Assembly: GCA_022600335.1 (NCBI GenBank)
Contig: JAHZKN010000143.1
Span: forward strand, 1 to 6,362
Length of the DNA stretch: 6,362 nt
DNA from: Alphaproteobacteria bacterium
Lineage (GTDB): Bacteria > Pseudomonadota > Alphaproteobacteria > Rhizobiales > Hyphomicrobiaceae
Direction of reading: 5' to 3'
The notes under the pieces are model-generated. The model had not been told where the DNA came from. It searched no databases and worked only from the letters and a program-made list of their open reading frames with translations. Positions 1 to 6,362 of the stretch are shown here, piece after piece. The position numbers and the translations under genes are program-made. The stretch's first letter is position 1. Each line of letters opens with the position of its first letter.

Positions 1-2760
1 ATAATCTGCAATCACGTGCTCAGGCACGCTCATCTCAGGCAAAGCCACAGGCTCTTCAGCTCCAACATCGGGTGTTTCTGCATGTGCAAACAAGGGCAGA
101 GATTGATGTGGACTGAGACCCTTGACCTGCCACAATGCCTGTCGGCGATCTGCTCCAAGAGAGCGGAAACAATCTGCCTCCGACAGCGTTTCTAAAACCC
201 TACGTGACACACGCGTGCGGACATGAAACTCACGCAAATCATGATAGCCATTGCCACGCGCGGCAACGATTGTTTCTGCTGCCGCTTGGCCAAGGCCATC
301 AATTTGGCGTAAACCCAGGCGCAGAGCATGGCGCGCTCCGCCTGTTGCCTCAAGCGTACTGTCCCAATCACTGAAGTTGACATCAACGGGGCGCACTTCA
401 ACGCCGTGGTCGCGCGCATCGCGCACAATCTGGGCCGGTGCATAAAAGCCCATCGGCTGCGCATTCAACAACGCACAGGCAAACACATCCGGGTAGTGGC
501 ATTTAATCCAGCTTGAGACATAGGCCAGAAGTGCAAAACTTGCCGAATGACTTTCCGGAAAGCCGTATTCCCCAAATCCCTTGATTTGATCAAAACAGCG
601 CCGAGCAAACGTCTCCTCATAGCCTCGCGCAGTCATGCGTTTGACCATCTTGTCTTCAAACGTGTCAATGGTACCGCGGCGACGGAATGTTGCCATAGCA
701 TGGCGCAAACCATTGAGTTCATCGGCGGTAAAATTCGCCGCCACCATCGCAAGACGCATGGCTTGCTCTTGAAACAGCGGCACTCCAAGTGTTTTCCCCA
801 ACACCTTTTTCAATTCATCTGGGGGCCCATGTTCTGGGCTTGGAGATGGAAAGCTAACCTCTTCCTTACCACCGCGGCGGCGCAAATACGGATGCACCAT
901 GTCGCCTTGAATGGGGCCTGGACGGACAATGGCAATTTCAATCACCAGATCATAAAAGTTCTTTGGCTTCAGGCGCGGCAGCATGCTCATCTGCGCCCGG
1001 CTTTCAATTTGAAACACCCCAACGGTATCGGCCTTAGAGATCATATCATATACGGCTGTGTCGTCTGCCGGCACACTGGCCAGCGTGTGCTTGAGGTCAT
1101 AATGGTTGGCAAGTAGATCAAAGCCTTTGCGAATGCAGGTCAACATTCCAAGACTCAACACATCGACTTTTAAGATGCCCAATGCATCAATGTCGTCTTT
1201 GTCCCACTCAATAAATGTGCGATCGGCCATCGCCGCGTTACCAATCGGCACCGTCTCTGAAAGTGCTTTGCGTGTGAGAACAAAGCCACCAACGTGTTGG
1301 GACAAGTGGCGCGGAAATCCAATCAACGCCCGTGTCAGGGCAATCGTGCGTTTCAAGCGTGGATCGGATGGATCAAGACCCACCTCACGCAAGCGCTTAT
1401 CAGGCAAAGCATCCTTACCCGATCCCCAAACCGTACCTGCCAAAGCCGATGTTACATCTTCGCTCAGCCCCATCACCTTACCAACATCACGCACCGCACT
1501 GCGCGAGCGATAGGTGATCACCGTGGCGGCTATGCCCGCCCGCGCGCGGCCATAGCGCTGATAAATGTATTGAATGACCTCTTCACGCCGCTCATGTTCA
1601 AAATCAATATCAATGTCTGGCGGTTCATTGCGTTCCGGCGACATAAATCGCTCAAACAAGAGATCAATCTCTGTTGGATCAACCGAAGTGACGCCGAGGC
1701 AATAACATACGGCTGAATTAGCAGCCGACCCGCGTCCTTGACACAAAATTGCATCCTCGCGGCCTTTGTCAGGCTGACGTGTGCGGGCATAGGCGACAAT
1801 GTCATGCACGGTCAGAAAATAAGACGCGTAGTTGAGCTGAGCGATCAACGCCAATTCTTTTTGTAACGTTTTGAGAATCGCAGCCGGAATGCCTGCCGGA
1901 TAGCGCTCATGGGCACCAGCCCAAGTCAGATCTTCAAGGTGGCCTTGCGGGGTCTTGCCCTCTGGCACCGGTTCATCGGGATATTCATAGCGTAGTTCAT
2001 CAAGTGAAAACGAGCACTCAGCGACAATCTCCTCTGTGCTGACCAACGCCTCCTCAAAACCAGCAAACAACCGCGCCATCTGAGCCGGGCTTTTGATATG
2101 GCGCTCGGCATTTTTGAGGAGGTGAAATCCTGCCTGTTCAATACGACATTTCTCGCGGACACAGGTCACTACATCCTGCAATTCCCGCCGGCTGCGGTGA
2201 TGGTAGAGCACGTCATTGCACGCAACGAGATGCACGCTTTTCTGCTTGGCAAGTGCAGCCAGCTGAGCCAAACGACGGCGATCATCGCCGGAATAAAAAT
2301 GATGCGCGGCCAAATAAAGGGGGCCCGGCAGGGCACCATGCAGTTCTGTCAGTTGCTCAGCAAAAGAAGCATCCAAGACCTCAGGTGGCACAACAATAAA
2401 TATCTGCCCGGCACTGTGCGCATACACATCTCGTAGAAAAAGTTCGCACCCCCCCTTTTTCGCCCGCCGCTTACCAAGCGTCAACAACTGACAGAGTTGT
2501 CCATACGCCGCCCGATCTTTGGGATAACAGAGCAGGCTTGGGCCATCCTGCAAATCAAGCCGGCAGCCAACAACAAAGCGCAAACCTTCTGCTTTGGCTG
2601 CACTGTGGGCACGCACAACGCCAGCAAGCGAATTGCGATCGGTGAGCGCTAAAGCGCGCAAACCCTGCGCCTTGGCCGCGTGCACCAATTCATCTGGGTG
2701 TGAGGCGCCTCTCAGAAAACTAAAATTACTGGTGACGTGCAGTTCTGCATAGCCGCTCAT
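1..2760 (-). CDS. dnaE2: Error-prone DNA polymerase DnaE2 (C-family, alpha subunit type), 3' end outside the window
   Basis: This is the catalytic polymerase of the SOS mutasome, which copies past DNA lesions in the cytosol together with ImuA and ImuB. I translated the frame by hand from the ATG at 2760: it is open for 920 codons to the left edge with no stop. Related DnaE2 proteins are roughly 1050-1100 residues, so about 130-180 C-terminal residues (OB-fold region) are missing. The N-terminal PHP domain begins with [13 protein letters not shown] (residues 6-18) and [14 protein letters not shown] (39-52). The polymerase core has GRGSAAN (342-348), PDIDIDF (381-387) with catalytic Asp382 and Asp384, and KVDVLSLG (531-538) with the third catalytic Asp533. 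Further family motifs are FPESHSASF (734-742) and a helix-hairpin-helix stretch GLRQIDGLG (816-824). The start overlaps the imuB stop as ATGA and has a GGAG site 7 nt upstream. The core looks intact; identity is very secure. Confidence 0.96.
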   Translation of the reverse strand, partial: MSGYAELHVTSNFSFLRGASHPDELVHAAKAQGLRALALTDRNSLAGVVRAHSAAKAEGLRFVVGCRLDLQDGPSLLCYPKDRAAYGQLCQLLTLGKRRAKKGGCELFLRDVYAHSAGQIFIVVPPEVLDASFAEQLTELHGALPGPLYLAAHHFYSGDDRRRLAQLAALAKQKSVHLVACNDVLYHHRSRRELQDVVTCVREKCRIEQAGFHLLKNAERHIKSPAQMARLFAGFEEALVSTEEIVAECSFSLDELRYEYPDEPVPEGKTPQGHLEDLTWAGAHERYPAGIPAAILKTLQKELALIAQLNYASYFLTVHDIVAYARTRQPDKGREDAILCQGRGSAANSAVCYCLGVTSVDPTEIDLLFERFMSPERNEPPDIDIDFEHERREEVIQYIYQRYGRARAGIAATVITYRSRSAVRDVGKVMGLSEDVTSALAGTVWGSGKDALPDKRLREVGLDPSDPRLKRTIALTRALIGFPRHLSQHVGGFVLTRKALSETVPIGNAAMADRTFIEWDKDDIDALGILKVDVLSLGMLTCIRKGFDLLANHYDLKHTLASVPADDTAVYDMISKADTVGVFQIESRAQMSMLPRLKPKNFYDLVIEIAIVRPGPIQGDMVHPYLRRRGGKEEVSFPSPSPEHGPPDELKKVLGKTLGVPLFQEQAMRLAMVAANFTADELNGLRHAMATFRRRGTIDTFEDKMVKRMTARGYEETFARRCFDQIKGFGEYGFPESHSASFALLAYVSSWIKCHYPDVFACALLNAQPMGFYAPAQIVRDARDHGVEVRPVDVNFSDWDSTLEATGGARHALRLGLRQIDGLGQAAAETIVAARGNGYHDLREFHVRTRVSRRVLETLSEADCFRSLGADRRQALWQVKGLSPHQSLPLFAHAETPDVGAEEPVALPEMSVPEHVIADY

Positions 2761-4451
2761 GCAAACACTCCATGCAACCGCCACTGATCTCTATGTCGGT
2801 GATCTGCGTCTACGTGGTCGCGGCGCGCCTGGTCTGTGTCTGCGAGCTCTTCGCGCTGCACAGGATGGTTGCGAAAAATCCAAAACCTGCGGCCGGCACC
2901 ATCTTCAACATCGTAGTAATCACGCGCGGCCGTTTGCCGCTCACCATCGCGCCACCACTCCGGTAAAATGCGTTCCGGCCCACTAGCGCGCACCACATGA
3001 TGGCGCACACGGCGCCAACGAAAGTGCGTTGGGGCGCAATCCGGCAAACATTTTTCCACATCGATCACTTCAGGCGGCGTCAAAATCCGCAGCGGGCGTG
3101 GTGGCAGGCTAGGACACTCCATTGCATCAACGAATGTGTTGACAGACGCGCGGACAGCAGACTTTGCCGGCACCTCCCCTGCGGCCTGGCCCCTTTCTGC
3201 ATATTCCGGCCAATGACTTGCGCAGGCTTTCAGCTGAAATACATGCTCCGCGCCAAGCCGATTGCTCAATCGATCCATCAACTGCGCAACCGCATTGCTG
3301 TGCGTATTCGAATGGAGGCCACGCACTTGGTTCTTTAGGTCTGGCTCTTTCAGATCTGATTGCTCAGGTGCCAACGGCTCTGTACGCGTTGCCATAAGGA
3401 CAAGAGCGTCAATGCCAAAGCCTGGGTCCAACTCTGGCAGCTTATGCTCAAATAACTTTGCCAGGTGGGCGGCATCGGCAGATGCGCGCGCTGTTTGAAT
3501 TGTAATTTGATGCCTGCTGGCATCACATCGGCAGGCCACGAGTGTCAAAGCCCGCCCCCCTTGATCCGCCAAAGCCAAATCCTGACATAAACGCTGCAGT
3601 AGATCTGTCAGATGAAGGGCGAAGCTTTGTGGATCCAATACAGGCTCAGAAAAGGCTGTGCGCGCTTGAAAGATCTGCGCCGGCGCCAGCGGAGAAATGG
3701 GCTCGGCCTGTTGGGCAAACATTTGATCCAGACGGGTCACCACTGTTGCCGCCCCTGCAGACGATGAAAACCGCCGTGCCAAGCTGACACGCGGCAAGGC
3801 CTTAACATCCGCGATCGTTAAAAGTCCCAAACGTCTGAGCGTGCGCGCATCTTGCGGGGTCACGCGCAAGGCTTCAATCGGAAGGGGACCGAGTACTGCC
3901 GGCAACGCGGCATTGCCCCCGTGAAAAACAGCAGCATCAGCACCATCTTTGGACATCCCAAACCGCGCCAATGCCCAAGCCGCACCCGGCGTTGGGGCGA
4001 CACCTATATGCGTTGTAAAGCCAGCCCCGCGCAGACGTGTTGTCAGGCGACGCAACAACACATCTTCACCACCAAACACGCGCGCCGTGCCGGTAATATC
4101 AAGCAGCAACCCATCTTTGCCATCAACCGTTGTCCACGGCGCATAGGCGACACACCAACGTGCCAACCGTTTCAGAACGGCGGCATCGCGCGCGCTGTGC
4201 AAAGGACGTGTTTGCAAGCCTGGCAATAGTGCAAACGCATCTGCCAACGCCATGCCCGCCGCAACACCCCCCTGACGCGCAGCCTGGTTGGCAGCGCCAA
4301 CATGCAAGGCCTGGTTGTCTTTCACCACCAGCGCAAAGGGTAACGTTTCATCGACAAACCGAGCTGCCTGTCCGGGATGCTCTACCCGCACCTGGCGCTT
4401 TAATCTATCGAGTGGAAAATGGGGGAACCAAATCGAAACGATACGTTTCAT
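2757..4451 (-). CDS. imuB: ImuB, catalytically deficient Y-family polymerase-like mutasome adaptor
   Basis: In characterised systems ImuB bridges DnaE2, ImuA and the beta sliding clamp rather than making DNA itself. The product is 564 residues from the ATG at 4451. I chose this start because [17 protein letters not shown] is the usual family N-terminus and a GGAG site lies 7 nt upstream; an in-frame ATG at 4490 would only add 13 residues. The palm/fingers region spans about 1-190, with [13 protein letters not shown] at 115-127. The thumb-like helix-hairpin-helix is near 205-225 ([17 protein letters not shown]), followed by [16 protein letters not shown] (239-254) and a little-finger-like domain to about 355. 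The C-terminal region has [10 protein letters not shown] (452-461), PEWWRDG (497-503), [16 protein letters not shown] (509-524) and ends WRLHGVFA. By eye the motif I Asp is Trp8 and the Glu of the SIDE motif is Gly114, so catalysis is unlikely. A candidate clamp motif is QSDLK (364-368). It overlaps imuA by 47 bp and dnaE2 by 4 bp. Confidence 0.94.
   Translation of the reverse strand: MKRIVSIWFPHFPLDRLKRQVRVEHPGQAARFVDETLPFALVVKDNQALHVGAANQAARQGGVAAGMALADAFALLPGLQTRPLHSARDAAVLKRLARWCVAYAPWTTVDGKDGLLLDITGTARVFGGEDVLLRRLTTRLRGAGFTTHIGVAPTPGAAWALARFGMSKDGADAAVFHGGNAALPAVLGPLPIEALRVTPQDARTLRRLGLLTIADVKALPRVSLARRFSSSAGAATVVTRLDQMFAQQAEPISPLAPAQIFQARTAFSEPVLDPQSFALHLTDLLQRLCQDLALADQGGRALTLVACRCDASRHQITIQTARASADAAHLAKLFEHKLPELDPGFGIDALVLMATRTEPLAPEQSDLKEPDLKNQVRGLHSNTHSNAVAQLMDRLSNRLGAEHVFQLKACASHWPEYAERGQAAGEVPAKSAVRASVNTFVDAMECPSLPPRPLRILTPPEVIDVEKCLPDCAPTHFRWRRVRHHVVRASGPERILPEWWRDGERQTAARDYYDVEDGAGRRFWIFRNHPVQREELADTDQARRDHVDADHRHRDQWRLHGVFA
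2768..2771 (-). promoter_or_regulatory. dnaE2 ribosome-binding site inside imuB
   Basis: GGAG on the minus strand with a 7-nt spacer to the dnaE2 ATG at 2760. It lies within the last codons of imuB, whose TGA overlaps the dnaE2 ATG (ATGA). This supports the dnaE2 start and suggests termination-reinitiation coupling between the two genes. Confidence 0.8.
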
Positions 4452-5328
4452 GCGACCACTCCAAACACCATGTGCCACGCCGTCCCCCACGACAGCGATC
4501 CAAATTAATGCGCCATGCTAACCGTCCAGGGGCCTGGGCGTCGTATGCATCGCTGTGACCCGGCACACGGCGAATACGCCACCGCGACATCACCGCACCT
4601 GGAGCTTGTGATCCTGGCAGGCGCAGTAGAAAAACTGGCACACCGCCTTCAAGGCCGGCGCGATTGAGCCGTTGTGTCTGTTTGAAAGACGCCCGCCCAA
4701 CGCTGCCAATCACGGCCCTGAGCGCACCAGACCGTGCCCCTTCCTCCATCGCCCATAGCGTATCGCCATCGCGGATGCTGGCCGCCAACACGAACTGTTC
4801 ACGCTGCCAACCAAACGCTGTCAGCCCAGCACCACTGAGCACACCAAACTCGCGCGCGACCGCATGACTTTGACAATAAAGAATGGGAGCACGGCTTCGC
4901 GCGGCAGGAGATGCGCGCATGCCATCCACATCTACTGTGCCTGTGTTGTGTGATGCCGCGTTATGTGTGTCCGCCGTGTGCAAAGGATACTGCTGCAGCA
5001 AAGCCAGAATAAACCCATGCGCGGCGGCCATGTCATCTTGCGCGTCTGGCACCACTTCATGCACACCACAAAGCTTAAGCCCAGCAGGACCAAGGGCCTG
5101 ATCAACCTCTGCAACAGAAAACTGCCAAAACGCAGATCTCTCTGACAGAGTTGGCGCGCGCAGCGTGGCTGGATCGGGCTCTAAGCGCAGCGCCGCCGTC
5201 CCATCCAGAAGCTGGATTTGACGTTTCAATGCCGCCAAAGCGGCAGGCGTATTGGAGCGCCGCCGAACCACGCTGCGCGCGGCTGTTGAAGCCTGATCAT
5301 CAGCCGTTACATGTGACTCTAAGCCCAT
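4405..5328 (-). CDS. imuA: ImuA, SOS mutasome accessory protein (RecA/SulA-like superfamily)
   Basis: First gene of the damage-inducible cassette; the family is needed with ImuB and DnaE2 for induced mutagenesis and acts in the cytosol, but its biochemical role is poorly defined. The product is 307 residues. Recognisable family stretches are an N-terminal LAALKRQIQLLDG (31-43), GVHEVVPDAQDDMAAAHGF (88-106), LWAMEEGARSGALRAVIG (191-208), RLNRAGLEGGVPVFLLR (220-236), SRWRIRRVPG (248-257), and WRINLDRCRGGRRGTWCLEW (272-291) near the end. I see no Walker A motif, so ATP binding is not evident. Residues about 115-146 look like an inserted low-complexity linker (His/Ala/Thr/Asn-rich), which helps explain a length above what I recall for the family. 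The ATG at 5328 has AAGGA 5 nt upstream, and a LexA box lies 72 nt upstream of the ATG. Its 3' end overlaps the imuB start by 47 bp. Confidence 0.92.
   Translation of the reverse strand: MGLESHVTADDQASTAARSVVRRRSNTPAALAALKRQIQLLDGTAALRLEPDPATLRAPTLSERSAFWQFSVAEVDQALGPAGLKLCGVHEVVPDAQDDMAAAHGFILALLQQYPLHTADTHNAASHNTGTVDVDGMRASPAARSRAPILYCQSHAVAREFGVLSGAGLTAFGWQREQFVLAASIRDGDTLWAMEEGARSGALRAVIGSVGRASFKQTQRLNRAGLEGGVPVFLLRLPGSQAPGAVMSRWRIRRVPGHSDAYDAQAPGRLAWRINLDRCRGGRRGTWCLEWSHETYRFDLVPPFSTR
4459..4462 (-). promoter_or_regulatory. imuB ribosome-binding site inside imuA
   Basis: GGAG on the minus strand with a 7-nt spacer to the ATG at 4451, the same sequence and spacing as for dnaE2. It decides the imuB start at 4451 over the in-frame ATG at 4490, and lies inside the imuA coding region, 52 nt before the imuA stop codon. 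Confidence 0.8.
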
Positions 5329-5333
5329 GAAAA

Positions 5334-5338
5334 TCCTT
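5334..5338 (-). promoter_or_regulatory. imuA ribosome-binding site
   Basis: AAGGA on the minus strand with a 5-nt spacer (TTTTC) to the imuA ATG at 5328. It supports this ATG as the start. Confidence 0.7.
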
Positions 5339-5400
5339 GTTTTAATGATGTCTCCGCCCCATTGGTAGGCGGCTTCACGCGGGCACCATCCGGCTACAGT

Positions 5401-5415
5401 GTTCCTATTTTGTTC
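5401..5415 (-). promoter_or_regulatory. LexA (SOS) box, GTTC-N7-GTTC type
   Basis: The plus strand reads GTTCCTATTTTGTTC, an exact match to the alphaproteobacterial LexA operator GTTC-N7-GTTC (GAAC-N7-GAAC on the minus strand). It lies 72 nt upstream of the imuA ATG and overlaps the proposed -10 element, so bound LexA would block the imuA-imuB-dnaE2 promoter until RecA-stimulated LexA cleavage after DNA damage. The match and placement are seen directly; LexA binding is inferred from the known operator. Whether LexA also affects the divergent ytoQ gene, 182 nt away, cannot be told. Confidence 0.92.
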
Positions 5416-5440
5416 TAATACCTCTCACTGCTCAGGTCAA
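5412..5440 (-). promoter_or_regulatory. Predicted sigma-70 type promoter of imuA-imuB-dnaE2
   Basis: On the minus strand, TTGACC (5435-5440, five of six matches to the -35 consensus) is followed by a 17-nt spacer and TAGAAC (5412-5417, four of six matches to the -10 consensus). The -10 hexamer shares four bases with the LexA box, the expected arrangement for a repressed SOS promoter. Transcription would begin near 5405, giving a leader of roughly 75 nt before imuA. The -10 is weak, so the exact hexamer is uncertain. Confidence 0.65.
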
Positions 5441-5456
5441 GTTGATTTCCAATCCC

Positions 5457-5482
5457 CCTTTCCGACCAACCCTCCTTTCCGA
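5457..5482. repeat. Short direct repeat CCTTTCCGA, two copies
   Basis: CCTTTCCGA occurs at 5457-5465 and again at 5474-5482, a 17-bp period, in the gap between the divergent imuA and ytoQ genes. It sits just upstream of the imuA -35 element and could be a tandem protein-binding site or chance in a C-rich stretch. I do not recognise a known operator. Confidence 0.45.
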
Positions 5483-5502
5483 TAAGAGACGGGCTCACAT
5501 TT

Positions 5503-5553
5503 GGCAGCGCCACCACGTGGCAAGGCCACCATGTGGCAGGCAGCGCCAGCACG
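5503..5553. repeat. Tandem small palindromes flanked by a direct repeat, upstream of ytoQ
   Basis: Two near-identical units, GCCACCACGTGGCA (5509-5522) and GCCACCATGTGGCA (5525-5538), differ at one base. Each has GCCAC/GTGGC arms around a 3-nt centre, and the first contains the perfect palindrome CCACGTGG. They are bracketed by GGCAGCGCCA at 5503-5512 and 5539-5548 (36-bp period), which extends with one mismatch through GGCAGCGCCASCACG to 5517 and 5553. The cluster ends 44 bp before the ytoQ ATG, a plausible place for a regulator to act. It could also be a small REP-like repeat. No function is assigned. Confidence 0.7.
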
Positions 5554-5597
5554 CATGCCCCACTCCCTCTACAAACTGAAATAAAAGGATCGACCGC

Positions 5598-6059
5598 ATG
5601 GACACCTGGAGTATTTATCTATCGGGCGAGATCCACACCGATTGGCGCCAACAGATTGAAACCGGCGCACGCGCAGCCGGCTTGCCGGTAACGTTCTCTG
5701 CACCGGTGACCAATCATGAAGCTTCAGATGACTGCGGCGTTGCAATCTTAGGCAGCGAAGAAAAGAACGTCTGGAAGGATCACAAAGGGGCCAAGGTCAA
5801 CGCCATCCGCACACGCACGCTGATTGAAAATGCCGATATCGTAGTTGTGCGCTTCGGCGACAAATATCGCCAATGGAACGCAGCCTTTGATGCCGGTTAC
5901 GCAGCCGCTCTCAACACGCCGCTGATTATTCTCCACCCAGAAGAGCACACCCACGCGTTGAAGGAAGTCGACGCAGCAGCTCTCGCGGTGGCGCAAACAC
6001 CGTCACAAGTTGTCGCGCTGCTGCGCTATGTCATTGAAGGCCAACTGGCAACCGCGTGA
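5598..6059 (+). CDS. ytoQ: YtoQ family protein
   Basis: A 153-residue protein, close to the usual length of the YtoQ family (about 150). I recognise it by motifs shared with Bacillus YtoQ as I recall it: IYLSGEIHTDWR (6-17), PVTNHEASDDCG (36-47), a middle KVNAIRTRTLIENADIVVV (66-84), FGDKYRQWNAAFDAGYA (86-102) and PLIILHPEEHTHALKEVD (108-125). No signal peptide or membrane segment is evident, so it is probably cytosolic. The family has no established reaction. It resembles the nucleoside 2-deoxyribosyltransferase-like fold from memory, which hints at a nucleotide or nucleoside ligand, but this is inference. The ATG at 5598 has AGGA at 5586-5589 with an 8-nt spacer. It is transcribed away from imuA and convergent with the gene at the right edge. 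I could not identify a clear -35/-10 pair for it. Confidence 0.9.
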   Translation: MDTWSIYLSGEIHTDWRQQIETGARAAGLPVTFSAPVTNHEASDDCGVAILGSEEKNVWKDHKGAKVNAIRTRTLIENADIVVVRFGDKYRQWNAAFDAGYAAALNTPLIILHPEEHTHALKEVDAAALAVAQTPSQVVALLRYVIEGQLATA

Positions 6060-6081
6060 GGCCTTATGGCACGGGAACAGA

Positions 6082-6106
6082 ACGTTTGCCGCAAACGTGC
6101 GCGCAC
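6082..6106. terminator. Inverted repeat between convergent genes, weak terminator candidate
   Basis: ACGTTTG (6082-6088) and CAAACGT (6092-6098) pair perfectly around a 3-nt loop, and an overlapping 10-bp palindrome GTGCGCGCAC follows at 6097-6106. The site lies in the 47-bp gap between the ytoQ stop and the stop of the minus-strand gene, where a shared terminator would be expected. Neither strand has a proper T-tract after the stem, so factor-independent termination is doubtful. Confidence 0.3.
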
Positions 6107-6361
6107 CTAAAACAACCACGCCTTAAGCTTGGCAACAAGCACGTCGCCTGTTGCACCAGCCGCTAACGTCAGCACCGCCAGCACATAAACGACATGTGGC
6201 GGCAAATCCTTCACAACTGAAACACCGGCATCAATCAGCTTTGTCGTACTCTCATACGGCACAGTGATCTGCGCCGACGGGAAGGTCGCGGCGAACACGG
6301 ACAGAGTCTCTGGCTTCTGCGATACAAAGTCTAACAGCGATCCAGGACCACCCAGCGCATG
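6107..6361 (-). CDS. Unrecognised protein, C-terminal part with a predicted membrane segment; 5' end outside the window
   Basis: A minus-strand frame stays open from the right edge to a TAG at 6107-6109, giving at least 84 residues. There is no ATG in frame; a GTG at 6298 exists, but the frame continues upstream of it without a stop, so I treat it as the 3' end of a longer gene. The visible part begins ALGGPGSLLDF, followed by a soluble stretch with TLSVFAATFPSAQITVPYES. It ends with one strongly hydrophobic segment, HVVYVLAVLTLAAGATGDVL, and a short KLKAWLF tail. This suggests a C-terminally anchored or small membrane protein. I do not recognise the family. It is convergent with ytoQ and separated from it by 47 bp. 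Coding status rests on the open frame and the plausible membrane segment only. Confidence 0.6.
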   Translation of the reverse strand, partial: HALGGPGSLLDFVSQKPETLSVFAATFPSAQITVPYESTTKLIDAGVSVVKDLPPHVVYVLAVLTLAAGATGDVLVAKLKAWLF

Positions 6362-6362
6362 C

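Noticed and set aside
547..1116. Plus-strand open frame of 189 codons
   Set aside because: It lies entirely antisense to the dnaE2 polymerase core, and its translation has no family resemblance or domain character. It is a shadow of the real gene.
2098..2436. Plus-strand open frame of 112 codons
   Set aside because: It is antisense to the N-terminal part of dnaE2, with no recognisable motifs and no convincing ribosome-binding site context.
4452..4490. Upstream ATG extending ImuB by 13 residues
   Set aside because: The family N-terminus begins at [10 protein letters not shown], and the ATG at 4451 has the GGAG site at 7-nt spacing. The extra residues are simply imuA sequence read in another frame.
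4130..4558. Plus-strand open frame of 142 codons across the imuA-imuB junction
   Set aside because: It is antisense to two well-supported genes, with a proline/arginine-rich translation typical of shadow frames.
6074..6084. GGAACAGAACG as a second LexA box
   Set aside because: The GAAC-like motifs are much closer than the required 7-nt spacing, and the site lies between the 3' ends of convergent genes.
6107..6298. A complete 63-residue gene starting at GTG 6298
   Set aside because: The same frame is open to the window edge without a stop, so a longer gene running off the window is more likely than an internal GTG start.
1..6362. CRISPR array, tRNA, rRNA, insertion sequence or prophage element
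   Set aside because: I saw no regularly spaced long repeats, transposase frames, terminal inverted repeats or tRNA-like cloverleaf sequence. Almost all of the window is explained by protein-coding genes.

Overview
The window looks like part of an alphaproteobacterial chromosome. It carries the SOS-inducible mutasome cassette imuA-imuB-dnaE2 on the minus strand. The best direct evidence for the lineage is a perfect GTTC-N7-GTTC LexA box at 5401-5415, the direct-repeat operator type typical of Alphaproteobacteria, placed upstream of imuA. The protein sequences agree with this, but I cannot name a genus from the window alone.

Layout, left to right. 1-2760 (minus) is dnaE2, the error-prone replicative-type polymerase. 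It is open through the left edge, so its C-terminus lies outside the window. 2757-4451 (minus) is imuB, a Y-family-like protein without a full catalytic site, overlapping the dnaE2 start by 4 bp (ATGA). 4405-5328 (minus) is imuA, overlapping imuB by 47 bp. 5329-5597 is a divergent intergenic region holding the imuA promoter, the LexA box, and a cluster of short repeats and palindromes nearer the plus-strand gene. 5598-6059 (plus) is a YtoQ-family gene. 6060-6106 is a short convergent gap with an inverted repeat. 6107-6361 (minus) is the 3' end of an unrecognised gene with one predicted C-terminal membrane segment, running off the right edge.

How the genes work together. In characterised systems (Caulobacter, Mycobacterium), DNA damage inactivates LexA and releases imuA-imuB-dnaE2. 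ImuB acts as a clamp-binding adaptor, ImuA (ImuA' in mycobacteria) as an accessory factor, and DnaE2 as the catalytic polymerase for mutagenic lesion bypass. Here the three genes are packed so tightly that co-transcription and translational coupling are very likely. imuB and dnaE2 each have a GGAG ribosome-binding site 7 nt from the start, inside the preceding gene. The divergent ytoQ gene belongs to a small cytosolic family that, from memory, resembles the nucleoside 2-deoxyribosyltransferase fold; any link to the SOS cassette is speculation.

The core of the window is a known system, not a new one. The less ordinary details are the repeat cluster between imuA and ytoQ, a weakened candidate clamp-binding motif and a charged C-terminal insertion in ImuB, an inserted linker in ImuA, and the unidentified membrane-tail protein at the right edge.
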